Of a stretch of 64,000 nt of DNA, positions 18,965 through 28,523 are shown in pieces; the first letter of the stretch is position 1, and every line of letters begins with the position of its first letter. The stretch lies in assembly GCF_024652905.1 (NCBI RefSeq), contig NZ_CP102428.1:2492501-2556500 (forward strand). Direction: 5' to 3'. The notes below the pieces were generated by a model. That model searched no databases. It saw only the letters and a list, made by a program, of their open reading frames with translations, and was not told the DNA's origin. The position numbers and the translations under genes are program-made. This DNA is from Pseudomonas oryzihabitans. GTDB taxonomy: Bacteria > Pseudomonadota > Gammaproteobacteria > Pseudomonadales > Pseudomonadaceae.

Positions 18965-19570
18965 TCAGCTGAGCAGGTCGCGGTAGGCATCGTGGAACAG
19001 CAGCAGGGCACAGCCTACCAGGCTCAACCCCAGCAGCCGATTCACCCAGCGCAGGCCCCGTCCGCGCAGCAGGGTGCGACCCAGCAGGCTGCCCAGCAGC
19101 GCATAGCAGGCCGGCGCCCCGCCAGCGGCGATGGCCAGCGGCAGCGAGCAGAGGGCGATCTTGACGCCGGTCACCTGGGCCGCCGGAAACATCACCGTGG
19201 CGATGGGCAGCACAGCCAGCCAACCCTTGGGATTGAGTCCCTGCATCAGCAGTCCGCCCAGAAAGCTCAGCCGCGCATCCTGTGTCCCCTCGGCGTCGGT
19301 CGCGACCGTCGGCGTCGCCCTGGCGAGACGATAGCCCAGGTACAGGCTGTAGGCGCCGCCGGCCAGCGCCAGCCACGGCAGCACCCGGGCAGACACCAAG
19401 GCAGCACCGCCATAACCCAGGCCGAGAAACAGCAGCAGCATGGCGCAGCCAACGCCGAGATGGAAACCCAGGGCGCGCCGGGCCTGGCCCCGCAGACCGG
19501 CACTGAGGCCCAGGGCGTTGACCGGGCCGGGGCTGTACATGACGCTCAGGGCATAGAGGACGATTTCCAA
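18965..19570 (-). CDS. LysE/RhtB family amino-acid exporter
   Basis: A 201-residue membrane protein with about six hydrophobic helices and the LysE-family opening MYSPGPVNALGLSAG, followed by the LNPKGWLAVLP motif near residue 112. These carriers export amino acids or their analogues. The start is taken as TTG at 19570 because it completes the first helix (EIVLYALSVMYSPGP); an ATG ten codons later (19540) would cut it short. First gene of a probable two-gene unit with the AraC regulator downstream. Substrate cannot be told from sequence. Confidence 0.87.
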   Translation of the reverse strand: MEIVLYALSVMYSPGPVNALGLSAGLRGQARRALGFHLGVGCAMLLLFLGLGYGGAALVSARVLPWLALAGGAYSLYLGYRLARATPTVATDAEGTQDARLSFLGGLLMQGLNPKGWLAVLPIATVMFPAAQVTGVKIALCSLPLAIAAGGAPACYALLGSLLGRTLLRGRGLRWVNRLLGLSLVGCALLLFHDAYRDLLS

Positions 19571-19715
19571 GGGGCACCTGCCGGAGTTTTAGGGAGAGGC
19601 CCAGGCTAGCCAGCGCGCCCTGCCCTGGCTTGTACGTTTGTGGCTCGTCCGCCTTGAGGGTCATCGTACGACTTGGCAGAATCCCGCTTTCCCTCGCCTG
19701 TCGTGGAGATCTCCC

Positions 19716-20750
19716 TTGTCCAGCGATCGCAACACCCTGCCCTGGAGGGGCCGTCCCGATGGCAAGCCGCCGACCCTCAAGGACGTGGCCCGCCTGGCCG
19801 GGGTCTCGCCGATCACCGTTTCGCGTACCCTCAACCAGCCGGAGATCGTCCGTCCGGCACTGCGCGAAAAGGTCTTTCGCGCGGTACGCGAGAGCGGCTA
19901 CCAGCCGGCCATGCTCACCGCCGGCAGCGCGCCCCAGGAGAGCCGGCTGATCGCCATCCTGGTACCCACCATCGTCAACTCCATCTTCGCCGACACCGTG
20001 CAGGCGCTCATGCAGACCCTGACCAGGGCCGGCCACCAGACCCTGCTGGGCCTGACCGACTATTCCGCCGAACGCGAAGAGCAGCTAGTGGCCGCCCTGC
20101 TGCGCCGCCGTCCCGACGCCATGGTGCTCACCGGCACCCTGCACACCGCTGCCAGCCGGCTGCGCCTGTCCCAGGCCGGCATTCCGCTGGTGGAGTGCTG
20201 GGACCAGGGCGAGCGACCGCTGGACATGCTGGTGGGCTTTTCCCACGAGGCGGTGGGCCAGGCCATCGCCCGACAGCTACTGACGCGTGGCTATCGCCAC
20301 TTCGCCAGCCTGACCCTGGACGATCCCCGGGGACGGCTGCGCCGCGATGCCTTTCGTGCCGAACTGGCCCGCCAGGGACTGGCCGCGCCAGCTGACGTGA
20401 GTCTCCCGCCACCGGCCACCCCGGCGTTGGGGCGCCAGGGTCTGACCCGCCTGCTCGAGATCGGCGCCCGTCCCGAAGTGGTGGTCTGCAGCTCCGACAC
20501 CCTCGCCCACGGAGTACTCGCCGAAGCCCATGCCCGCGGCCTGCGCGTACCGGCGGAGCTGGCCGTGATGGGCTTTGGCAACCTGGCCAGCGCCGCCCAT
20601 CTGCTCCCAGCGCTGAGCACCGTCGATGTCCGCGGTGCCGAAATGGGCACCCATGCCGCCGCGGCCCTGCTCGCCCGCCTGGCGGGTGCGGAGGCCCCGC
20701 GAAAACGGGATACCGGCTTCGAACTGGTCATGCGCGAGAGCACTCGCTGA
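19716..20750 (+). CDS. LacI-family transcriptional regulator
   Basis: A 344-residue repressor. The N-terminal LacI helix-turn-helix reads TLKDVARLAGVSPITVSRTLNQP (residues ~17-39), followed by a periplasmic-binding-protein-like sugar-acid domain. It resembles the GntR (gluconate repressor) branch. The start is TTG at 19716 with GGAG seven bases upstream; earlier in-frame codons lack a ribosome site. It lies immediately before a hexarate permease and a galactarate/talarate dehydratase and most likely represses them until the substrate binds. A matching operator lies just after its stop codon. Confidence 0.88.
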   Translation: MSSDRNTLPWRGRPDGKPPTLKDVARLAGVSPITVSRTLNQPEIVRPALREKVFRAVRESGYQPAMLTAGSAPQESRLIAILVPTIVNSIFADTVQALMQTLTRAGHQTLLGLTDYSAEREEQLVAALLRRRPDAMVLTGTLHTAASRLRLSQAGIPLVECWDQGERPLDMLVGFSHEAVGQAIARQLLTRGYRHFASLTLDDPRGRLRRDAFRAELARQGLAAPADVSLPPPATPALGRQGLTRLLEIGARPEVVVCSSDTLAHGVLAEAHARGLRVPAELAVMGFGNLASAAHLLPALSTVDVRGAEMGTHAAAALLARLAGAEAPRKRDTGFELVMRESTR

Positions 20751-20758
20751 CGCTTGAA

Positions 20759-20772
20759 TGATTGCGTAATCA
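20759..20772. promoter_or_regulatory. LacI-type operator before the hexarate permease
   Basis: TGATTGCGTAATCA is a 14-bp near-perfect palindrome (TGATTGC against TGATTAC) with the central CG typical of LacI-family operators. It is 66 bp upstream of the permease ATG and 8 bp after the regulator stop. Confidence 0.6.
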
Positions 20773-20837
20773 GCTTAGCGTCCTCCTGCAGGTGCCGGCC
20801 TCGCCGCCGGCTTTGCCCGCTGAAAAGGACAATAACA

Positions 20838-22193
20838 ATGCGCACTTCCCCTGAGCCGTCGCGGCGTACTCGCGTCCGCTATCTCGTCCTGGCGATGATC
20901 TTTCTGGTGACGGTATTCAACTACGTCGACCGCGCCACCCTCTCCATCGCCGCACCGGCCATGCGTCACGACCTCGGTTTCGACGCCGTGGCTATGGGGC
21001 TCGCCTTCTCGGCCTTCGGCTGGGCCTACACCGCCATGCAGATTCCCGGCGGCATCGTGCTCGATCGCTTCGGCTCCCGGCTGGTGCTGGGCGCCAGCCT
21101 GATCCTCTGGTCGGCGCTGACCTTCCTGCAGGGCTACGTCGGCCTCTTCTCCTCGGCCCTGCTGGCGCTGTTCGTGCTGCGCTTTCTCATGGGCGTGGCC
21201 GAGTCGCCGGCCTTTCCGGCCAACAACCGCCTCACGGTGATGTGGTTCCCGCGCCAGGAGCGCGGCCTGGCCACCGCCATCTTCCAGTCGGCGCAGTATT
21301 TCGCCCTGGCGGTGTTCACGCCACTGATGGTGATCCTGCTCAACCAGTTCGGCTGGGAGCACGTGTTCTTCTGGACCGGCGGCGCCGGCATCCTCATCGG
21401 CCTGCTGTGGTTCGCCACCGTGCAGGAGCCCCGGCATGACAGACGCGTCAGCCAGAGCGAGCTGGACCATATCGAGGCTGGCGGCGGCCTGCCCGACCTG
21501 GGCGACACCCGGGCGCCCTTCAGCTGGCGCACCTTCAAGGCCATCAGCGGCAATCGCATGATGCTGGGCATCTACCTGGGGCAATTCTGCCTGACCACCA
21601 TCACCTGGTTCTTTCTCACCTGGTTTCCCACCTACCTGGTCGAGGCCAAGGGGCTGACCATGCTCAAGGTCGGCCTGATCGCCGCCATCCCGCCGGTGGC
21701 CGGCTGCCTGGGCGGCGTTCTCGGCGGACTCTGGTCGGACGGCATGCTGCGCCGCGGCTACAGCCTCACCGCCGCGCGCAAGACGCCGATCATCGTCGGC
21801 CTGTTGCTCTCCAGCAGCATCGTGGTGGCCAACTACACCCAGTCCATCGCCCTGGTCACCCTGGTGATGTCCATCGCCTTCTTCGCCAAGGGCGTCGGCA
21901 ACCTCGGCTGGTGCATCGTCGGCGATGTCTCGCCCAAGCGCGCCATGGGCGTGAGCGGCGCGCTCTTCAACTTCTGCGGCAACATCGCCAGCATCGTCAC
22001 CCCACTGGCGATTGGCCTGATGATCAACCAGCTCGGCTCCTTCGACGTGGCCCTCATCTACGTCGCCGCCATGGGCCTGCTCGGCGCCTTCTCCTACCTG
22101 GTCATCGTCGGCCCGCTCAAGCGCCTGGACCTCGGCGAACTCAACGACGAGCCAGCCGCCACCGCCGACGCCCTGCCTGCCACCCGTCCCTGA
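20838..22193 (+). CDS. MFS transporter, glucarate/galactarate permease type
   Basis: A 451-residue major facilitator of the anion:cation symporter branch that includes GudP/GarP. Twelve hydrophobic segments are visible, with NYVDRATLSIAAPAM in the first helix, DRFGSRLVLGAS in the first cytoplasmic loop (MFS motif A) and MGVAESPAFPANN, all typical of hexarate permeases. The ATG at 20838 follows AAGGAC; the longer frame upstream would add an unrelated hydrophilic leader. It is followed 23 bp later by galactarate/L-talarate dehydratase, so uptake and first catabolic step are one transcription unit. Confidence 0.88.
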   Translation: MRTSPEPSRRTRVRYLVLAMIFLVTVFNYVDRATLSIAAPAMRHDLGFDAVAMGLAFSAFGWAYTAMQIPGGIVLDRFGSRLVLGASLILWSALTFLQGYVGLFSSALLALFVLRFLMGVAESPAFPANNRLTVMWFPRQERGLATAIFQSAQYFALAVFTPLMVILLNQFGWEHVFFWTGGAGILIGLLWFATVQEPRHDRRVSQSELDHIEAGGGLPDLGDTRAPFSWRTFKAISGNRMMLGIYLGQFCLTTITWFFLTWFPTYLVEAKGLTMLKVGLIAAIPPVAGCLGGVLGGLWSDGMLRRGYSLTAARKTPIIVGLLLSSSIVVANYTQSIALVTLVMSIAFFAKGVGNLGWCIVGDVSPKRAMGVSGALFNFCGNIASIVTPLAIGLMINQLGSFDVALIYVAAMGLLGAFSYLVIVGPLKRLDLGELNDEPAATADALPATRP

Positions 22194-22216
22194 TCCCTCA
22201 CCCCGGAGACTTCCCC

Positions 22217-23368
22217 ATGACCGATATCGCCTACAGCGCCGACCAGGACCGCATCGCCTGGGTCCGCCTGGCTTCCGTGTTCCTGCCACTGGCAACCCCC
22301 ATCAGCGACGCCAAGGTGCTCACCGGCCGGCAGAAGCCGATGACCGAGATCGCCATCCTCTTCGTCGAGATCGAAACCCGCGACGGCCAGCGCGGCCTGG
22401 GCTTCAGCTATTCCAAGCGCGCCGGCGGCCCCGGCCAGTTCGCCCACGCCCATGAAATTGCCCCGGTGCTGCTCGACGAGAACCCCAGCGACATCCAGAA
22501 ACTCTGGACCAAGCTCTGCTGGGCCGGCGCCTCGGTGGGTCGCAGTGGTCTCGCCACCCAGGCCATCGGCGCCTTCGACGTGGCCCTCTGGGACCTCAAG
22601 GCCCGTCGCGCCAACCTCTCCCTGGCACGCCTACTAGGTGCCCAGCGCGATTCGGTGCGCTGCTACAACACCTCCGGTGGCTTCCTGCATACGCCGCTGG
22701 AGCAGTTGTTGGTGAATACCGATCGCTCCCGCGAGAAAGGTATTGGCGGCATCAAGCTCAAGGTCGGCCAGCCTGATTGTGCCCTGGACCTTGAGCGCGT
22801 CGCCTGCGTGCGCCGCCACCTGGGCGACAGCTTCCCGCTGATGGTCGACGCCAACCAGCAATGGGACCGACCCACCGCCCAGCGCATGTGCCGGCGCTTC
22901 GAGGAATTCAACCTGATCTGGATCGAGGAGCCGCTGGACTGCTACGACGCCGAAGGTCACGCCGCCCTGGCCGCGGCCTTCGACACCCCCATCGCCACCG
23001 GCGAGATGCTGACCAGCATCGCCGAGCACCAGGAATTCATCCGCCTGCGCGGTGCCGACTTCCTGATGCCCGACGCGCCACGGGTCGGTGGCATCACGCC
23101 CTTCCTCAAGGTGGCCGCCCTGGCCGAGCAGGCCGGCGTGATGCTGGCACCGCACTTCGCCATGGAATTGCACGTGCACCTTGCCGCCACCTATCCCACC
23201 GAGCCCTGGGTGGAACACTTCGAATGGCTGGAGCCGCTGTTCAACGAACGCCTGGAAACCCGTGACGGGCGGATGCAGGTACCGACCCGTCCGGGGCTCG
23301 GGCTGTCCCTGAGCGAGCGGGTACCCGGCTGGACGGCGCAGGAAGCGGAATTCGGCCGGCGCGCCTGA
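22217..23368 (+). CDS. Galactarate / L-talarate dehydratase (enolase superfamily)
   Basis: A 383-residue mandelate-racemase-type enzyme closely resembling the characterised Salmonella L-talarate/galactarate dehydratase. Visible landmarks are SDAKVLTGRQKPMTE near the start, GGIKLKVGQPDC with the KxK catalytic lysine, MVDANQQWD, WIEEPLD, ATGEMLTS (metal ligands Asp, Glu, Glu) and APHFAMELHVHLAATYP with the catalytic histidine. It dehydrates meso-galactarate or L-talarate to 5-keto-4-deoxyglucarate, converging with the product of the glucarate dehydratase at 9 kb. The ATG at 22217 follows CGGAG at 22204-22208 with eight bases between. Confidence 0.9.
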   Translation: MTDIAYSADQDRIAWVRLASVFLPLATPISDAKVLTGRQKPMTEIAILFVEIETRDGQRGLGFSYSKRAGGPGQFAHAHEIAPVLLDENPSDIQKLWTKLCWAGASVGRSGLATQAIGAFDVALWDLKARRANLSLARLLGAQRDSVRCYNTSGGFLHTPLEQLLVNTDRSREKGIGGIKLKVGQPDCALDLERVACVRRHLGDSFPLMVDANQQWDRPTAQRMCRRFEEFNLIWIEEPLDCYDAEGHAALAAAFDTPIATGEMLTSIAEHQEFIRLRGADFLMPDAPRVGGITPFLKVAALAEQAGVMLAPHFAMELHVHLAATYPTEPWVEHFEWLEPLFNERLETRDGRMQVPTRPGLGLSLSERVPGWTAQEAEFGRRA

Positions 23369-23406
23369 CACCCGCTCTGGCACTCGAACTCCGCCGGGGT
23401 GTGGCA

Positions 23407-23434
23407 CTCTATCCAGGCCAAGGCCTGGATAGAG
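23407..23434 (+). promoter_or_regulatory. 28-base palindromic hairpin at the kinase start
   Basis: CTCTATCCAGGCC-AA-GGCCTGGATAGAG is a perfect 13-bp inverted repeat ending seven bases before the ATG of the sensor kinase gene. Its 3' arm includes the only purine-rich ribosome-site candidate (GAGA). It may mask that site, or end the talarate dehydratase transcript, although it has no T-run. Confidence 0.55.
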
Positions 23435-23441
23435 AAATCCC

Positions 23442-24871
23442 ATGTTCGGATCGCTGCGCAGTCGTCTGATTGCCCTGCTGCTGATGCTCGGCGGCATGGC
23501 CGTCGGGGTCGGCTGGCTGATGATCCTGCTCCTGCGCCAGTCGGAAAGCGCCCAGCTCGGCCAGGCCACCGTGGAAGCAGAGCAGGCCTGCCAGGCCATC
23601 GCCAGCAGCTACCGGTTCTACAGCAATGGCTGGTCCGGACCTACCGCTGGCCTCGTCGATCCGGCGCTGCAGCGCAGTCTCGCCGGCGTGGCCAGTGTCG
23701 CCCTGCTGCGCTATCGCGGCATGGCCGGTGGCCTCTGGCAGGAACAGGCCGGGCTCCTGGCCGATGCCAGTCCCTTCACCCTGACCGCCGCCGAACGCCA
23801 GCACCTGGCCGATCTCTCCGCCGCGACCCTGGCCGAGGCGCGCAGCCTGAGCGACAGCTTCAGCGCGGACGGCGCCACGGTGCTGGTCGCCGCCTGCCCG
23901 CTGTCCGGCCCCATCCCCGATCTCGCCGCCTGGACCCTGACCCGCCTGACCTTCGCCGAGGGCAGCGGTCAGCGCCAGCTGAAACTGGGCCTGGGCCTGC
24001 TGCTGCTGGCCATGCTCGCCGCCACCCTGCTGCTCGGTCGACTCACCTGGCAGTGGTCGCGGCATGTGGCGCGAGTCGAGCGCGATCTGGGAACCAGTGC
24101 CAGCCACGACCTGCCCACCCTCGCCCTCACCGGCGAACGCGAGCTGGATCGGGTGCTGGCGGCGCTCAACCAGGCCGGCCAGCGCCTGGCCCAGGCCCGC
24201 AGCGAAGCCCAGCGGCTGACCACCCAGGTGCATGCCAGTGAGCGGCTGGCGGCCCTCGGTCGGGTGGCCGCCGGGGTCGCCCACGAGATCCGCAATCCGC
24301 TGGCCGCCATGCGCCTCAAGGCCGAGAATGCCCTGGCCGGCGACAGCGGCCGTCAGCAGCGCGCGCTGGACGCCATCCTGCTGCAGGTCACCCGCCTCGA
24401 CAGCCTGCTGCGCCGCCTGCTCGACCTCACCCAGCCGCTGCACCTGCAACCGACCGCCATCGAACTGCCGGTCTTCTGCCGCGAGGTGCTGGCCGGTCAC
24501 GAAGACCAGGCCGCCCAGCGCGGCATCCGCCTGACCGCCAGGGTGGCCGTCGAGCAGGGCTATTTCGATCGCGACGCCCTGGCGCGTGCCCTGGACAACC
24601 TGCTGCTCAACGCCCTGCAGGCCGCCCCGGCCGCCAGCGAGATCCGCCTCGACGCCAGCCGGCGCGGCGACTGGCTGGTGCTGGCGGTGGAAGACGCAGG
24701 CCAGGGCCCGCCTGCCGAGTTGCGCGCCCAGCTCTTCGAGCCCTTCGTTACCGGTCGCCCCGAAGGCACCGGCCTGGGCCTGGCCCTGGTCCGCGAGACC
24801 GCCCGCGCCCACGGCGGCGAGGCGCGCCTGATCGAACCTTCCGTCCCCACTCGCTTCGAGATCCTCCTCCC

Positions 24872-24887
<16 letters not shown>
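23442..24887 (+). CDS. Membrane sensor histidine kinase of a sigma-54 two-component pair
   Basis: A 481-residue kinase with two membrane helices (residues ~8-30 and ~182-203) enclosing a periplasmic sensor of ~150 residues that I do not recognise. The H-box is GVAHEIRNPLAAM with phospho-accepting H281, and the ATPase lobe shows DNLLLNALQA, EDAGQGPP and GTGLGLALV. It is of the NtrB/DctB-like class that partners sigma-54 activators. Its last 16 bases overlap the response regulator gene, indicating coupled synthesis. A palindromic hairpin covers its ribosome-site region. The signal is unknown. Confidence 0.9.
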
Positions 24888-26209
<1,322 letters not shown>

Positions 26210-26211
26210 GC

Positions 26212-26249
26212 TGTCCGCTTTACCGACAGGGCTGTCCGCAAGCCGGACG
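26212..26249. promoter_or_regulatory. Tandem 17-bp palindromes, candidate enhancer of the sigma-54 promoter
   Basis: TGTCCGCTTTACCGACA (26212-26228) and TGTCCGCAAGCCGGACG (26233-26249) are two imperfect palindromes with the same TGTCCG half-site. They are offset by 21 bp, two helical turns, and lie 65-100 bp upstream of the promoter, where NtrC-class activators normally bind. Confidence 0.65.
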
Positions 26250-26311
26250 CAATGCCTGGCCCGGATAGCCGCTAAAAGTACCAAGCCATTGATTGATAAC
26301 GAAAATAAAAG

Positions 26312-26328
26312 TTGGCACAGGCCCTGCA
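26312..26328 (+). promoter_or_regulatory. Sigma-54 (-24/-12) promoter
   Basis: TTGGCAC-N6-TGCA, with GG at 26314-26315 and GC at 26326-26327, exactly the 12-bp offset required by RpoN. An AT-rich stretch upstream (26291-26310) could be bent by IHF. The start of transcription would be near 26339, 24 bp before the ATG of the secreted protein gene. Confidence 0.82.
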
Positions 26329-26362
26329 ATAGCCTGATCGTCAACCACCGCAGGAGTCATCC

Positions 26363-27142
26363 ATGCCTACCAAGACCCAAACCCTCGTGATCGGGACCTT
26401 CGCCCTGCTGTCCGTCAGTGGCCTCGTCCTGGCACAGACCGCACCCGCCGGCAGCGCGGCCACCACCACCGCTGCCAGTGCCCAGATTCCCACCCAGCAG
26501 GGCCAGCTCAAGCAGTTCCTGCTCAATCCCCGGGGCGATATCGACGGCCTGATCCTGACCGACGGCACCGAGGTCAACACCCCGCCGCACCTGTCCGAGC
26601 AACTGGCCGCCATCTTCAAGCCAGGTGACAGCATCAACGTCGCCGGCCTGCGCGCCGCCAGCCTGCCGCTGGTCCAGGCGGTCTCGCTGACCAATGTCCA
26701 GACCGGCAAGACAGTCACCGACGAAGGCCCCGAGCGCAGCGGCAAACCGCGTCCGCCGCCGCCCCGTCCGGGCGCCGAACGCGATAACGACAGCCTCCAG
26801 GGCCAGATCGTCCAGCTGCTGCACGGTCCCCGTGGCGACGTGAACGGCGCCCTGCTGCAGGACGGCACCGCCCTGCGTCTACCGCCCCACGAAGCGCTGC
26901 GCCTGCAAGCCCTGCTCAAGCCCGGTCAGAGCATCGCCGCTCGCGGTGAGCTGGTGGCCAATGCCCAGGGCCGTGCCTTCCGGGTCAGCGCCCTCGGCGC
27001 CGATGCCAACTCGCTGCAGCCCCTGGACACCCCGCCGGCGCCCCGTGGCCCCGGTCGTCTGCCGCCACCCCCGCCCCCTGGCGTCCAGCCGGTCGCCCCG
27101 GGTGCCCAACCGCCGGCGCCGCCCGCTCCGCCGGCCGGCTGA
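26363..27142 (+). CDS. Secreted two-repeat protein of unknown function
   Basis: A 259-residue protein I do not recognise. A Sec signal ends near VLAQTAPA. Two copies of one domain of about 65 residues follow (residues ~47-112 and ~147-212). They share GQxxQxLxxPRGDxxGxxLxDGT, then a PP-H segment and KPGxSI, exactly 100 residues apart. A proline-rich linker (~128-136) and a proline-rich tail (~223-259) suggest passage through or contact with the cell wall. The repeats look like small beta barrels of OB type (inference). It is controlled by the sigma-54 promoter next to a sigma-54 two-component pair. No catalytic motif, lipobox or membrane anchor is seen. Confidence 0.8.
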   Translation: MPTKTQTLVIGTFALLSVSGLVLAQTAPAGSAATTTAASAQIPTQQGQLKQFLLNPRGDIDGLILTDGTEVNTPPHLSEQLAAIFKPGDSINVAGLRAASLPLVQAVSLTNVQTGKTVTDEGPERSGKPRPPPPRPGAERDNDSLQGQIVQLLHGPRGDVNGALLQDGTALRLPPHEALRLQALLKPGQSIAARGELVANAQGRAFRVSALGADANSLQPLDTPPAPRGPGRLPPPPPPGVQPVAPGAQPPAPPAPPAG

Positions 27143-28363
27143 TCAGGCCAGCAGCCGCCGGGTCGCCTCGGCGATCCGGCGGCAGGCTTCCTCCAGCACC
27201 TCCCGCGAGGTGGCGTAGGAAACCCGGAAGTAAGGCGCCAGGCCAAAGGCCGAGCCTGGCACCACCGCCACCCCGCCCTCGTCCATGAGGTAGCGGGCAA
27301 AGGCCGTATCGCTGTCGATCACCTCCCCGTTCGGCGTCCGCCGACCCAAGACCCCCGCGCAACTGGCGTAGACATAGAAGGCCCCCTCGGGCCGCCGCGC
27401 CGACAGACCCGGCACCGCATTCAAGGCATCCACCACCAGATCCCGCCGCTCGCGAAACAGCTCGCAGCGCTCGCGCACGATGTCCTGCGGCCCATCCAGG
27501 GCGGCGATGGCCGCGGCCTGGCTGACCGAGCAGGGGCAGGAGGTCACCTGGCTCTGCACACTGGCCATGGCCTGGATCAGCGCCTTCGGTCCACCGGCGT
27601 AGCCCAGGCGCCAACCGGTCATGGCATAGGCCTTGGAGACGCCGTTGATGGTCAGGGTACGCTCTCGCAGCCGCGGCTCCAGCGCCGCCGGGGTGACGAA
27701 GCGAAAGCCGTCGTAGAGGATGTGTTCGTACATGTCGTCCACCATCAGCCAGACCTGCGGGTGGCGCAGCAGCACCTCCAGCAGCGGCCGATAGTGTTCC
27801 TCGCCATAGGCCGCCCCCGAAGGGTTGGACGGCGAGTTGAGCATCACCCAGCGGGTACGCGGGGTGATGGCCGCCTCCAGGGCCGCGGCGGTCAGGCGGA
27901 AGCCATCCTCCTCACGGCACGGCAGCACCACCGGCGTGCCGCCGAGGATGGTGACGATGTCGGCATAGGTCACCCAGAAGGGCGCGGGGATGATCACCTC
28001 GTCGCCCGCGTCCAGGGTCGCCATCATGGCATTGAAGATCACCTGCTTGGCGCCGGCCGAGGCGGTCACCTCGTCCTGGGCGAATACCAGGTCGTTCTCA
28101 CGCGCGAACTTGCGGCGGATGGCCTCCTTGAGCGCCGGGCTGCCGTCGAGCACCGTGTACTTGGTCTGGCCGGCGCGGATGGCCTGGATCGCCGCTTCCT
28201 TGATGTGCTCCGGGGTATCGAAATCCGGCTCGCCCGCACCCAGCACCAGCAGATCGGCGCCCTGGCGGCGCAGGGCGTTGGCCCGCTCGGTGATCTTGAG
28301 GATCTCGGAGACGCCCACGGAGGCGAGGCAGTGGGCGAGGTGCAGGGTCGAATCGGCGGCCAT
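27143..28363 (-). CDS. Class I/II pyridoxal-phosphate aminotransferase
   Basis: A 406-residue fold-type I aminotransferase of the aspartate/prephenate aminotransferase subgroup. LGAGEPDFDTPEHI, NSPSNPSGAAY and the lysine motif INGVSKAYAMTGWRLGYAG are visible, along with a C-terminal PYFRVSYATS arginine region that binds the substrate carboxylate. The likely reaction is transamination between aspartate (or a similar amino acid) and 2-oxoglutarate; the exact substrate is unknown. The ATG at 28363 has GGAG nine bases upstream. It is convergent with the secreted repeat protein, meeting it stop to stop with no gap, and divergent from zapE. Confidence 0.87.
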   Translation of the reverse strand: MAADSTLHLAHCLASVGVSEILKITERANALRRQGADLLVLGAGEPDFDTPEHIKEAAIQAIRAGQTKYTVLDGSPALKEAIRRKFARENDLVFAQDEVTASAGAKQVIFNAMMATLDAGDEVIIPAPFWVTYADIVTILGGTPVVLPCREEDGFRLTAAALEAAITPRTRWVMLNSPSNPSGAAYGEEHYRPLLEVLLRHPQVWLMVDDMYEHILYDGFRFVTPAALEPRLRERTLTINGVSKAYAMTGWRLGYAGGPKALIQAMASVQSQVTSCPCSVSQAAAIAALDGPQDIVRERCELFRERRDLVVDALNAVPGLSARRPEGAFYVYASCAGVLGRRTPNGEVIDSDTAFARYLMDEGGVAVVPGSAFGLAPYFRVSYATSREVLEEACRRIAEATRRLLA

Positions 28364-28523
28364 GACAGGGCTCCAGGCAGAGATGAAAGCGGGTGCCGGC
28401 GGCGTCCGGCAGGGTCGTCTCGCACTATCGAACCGCCGTGGCCGGCCTTCAAACGCTATAAAGGACTCACGTCATTCCGCCGGGGCATGGTCTGCTACCG
28501 GCCCGGGCGCTAGAGTGGCGGCC

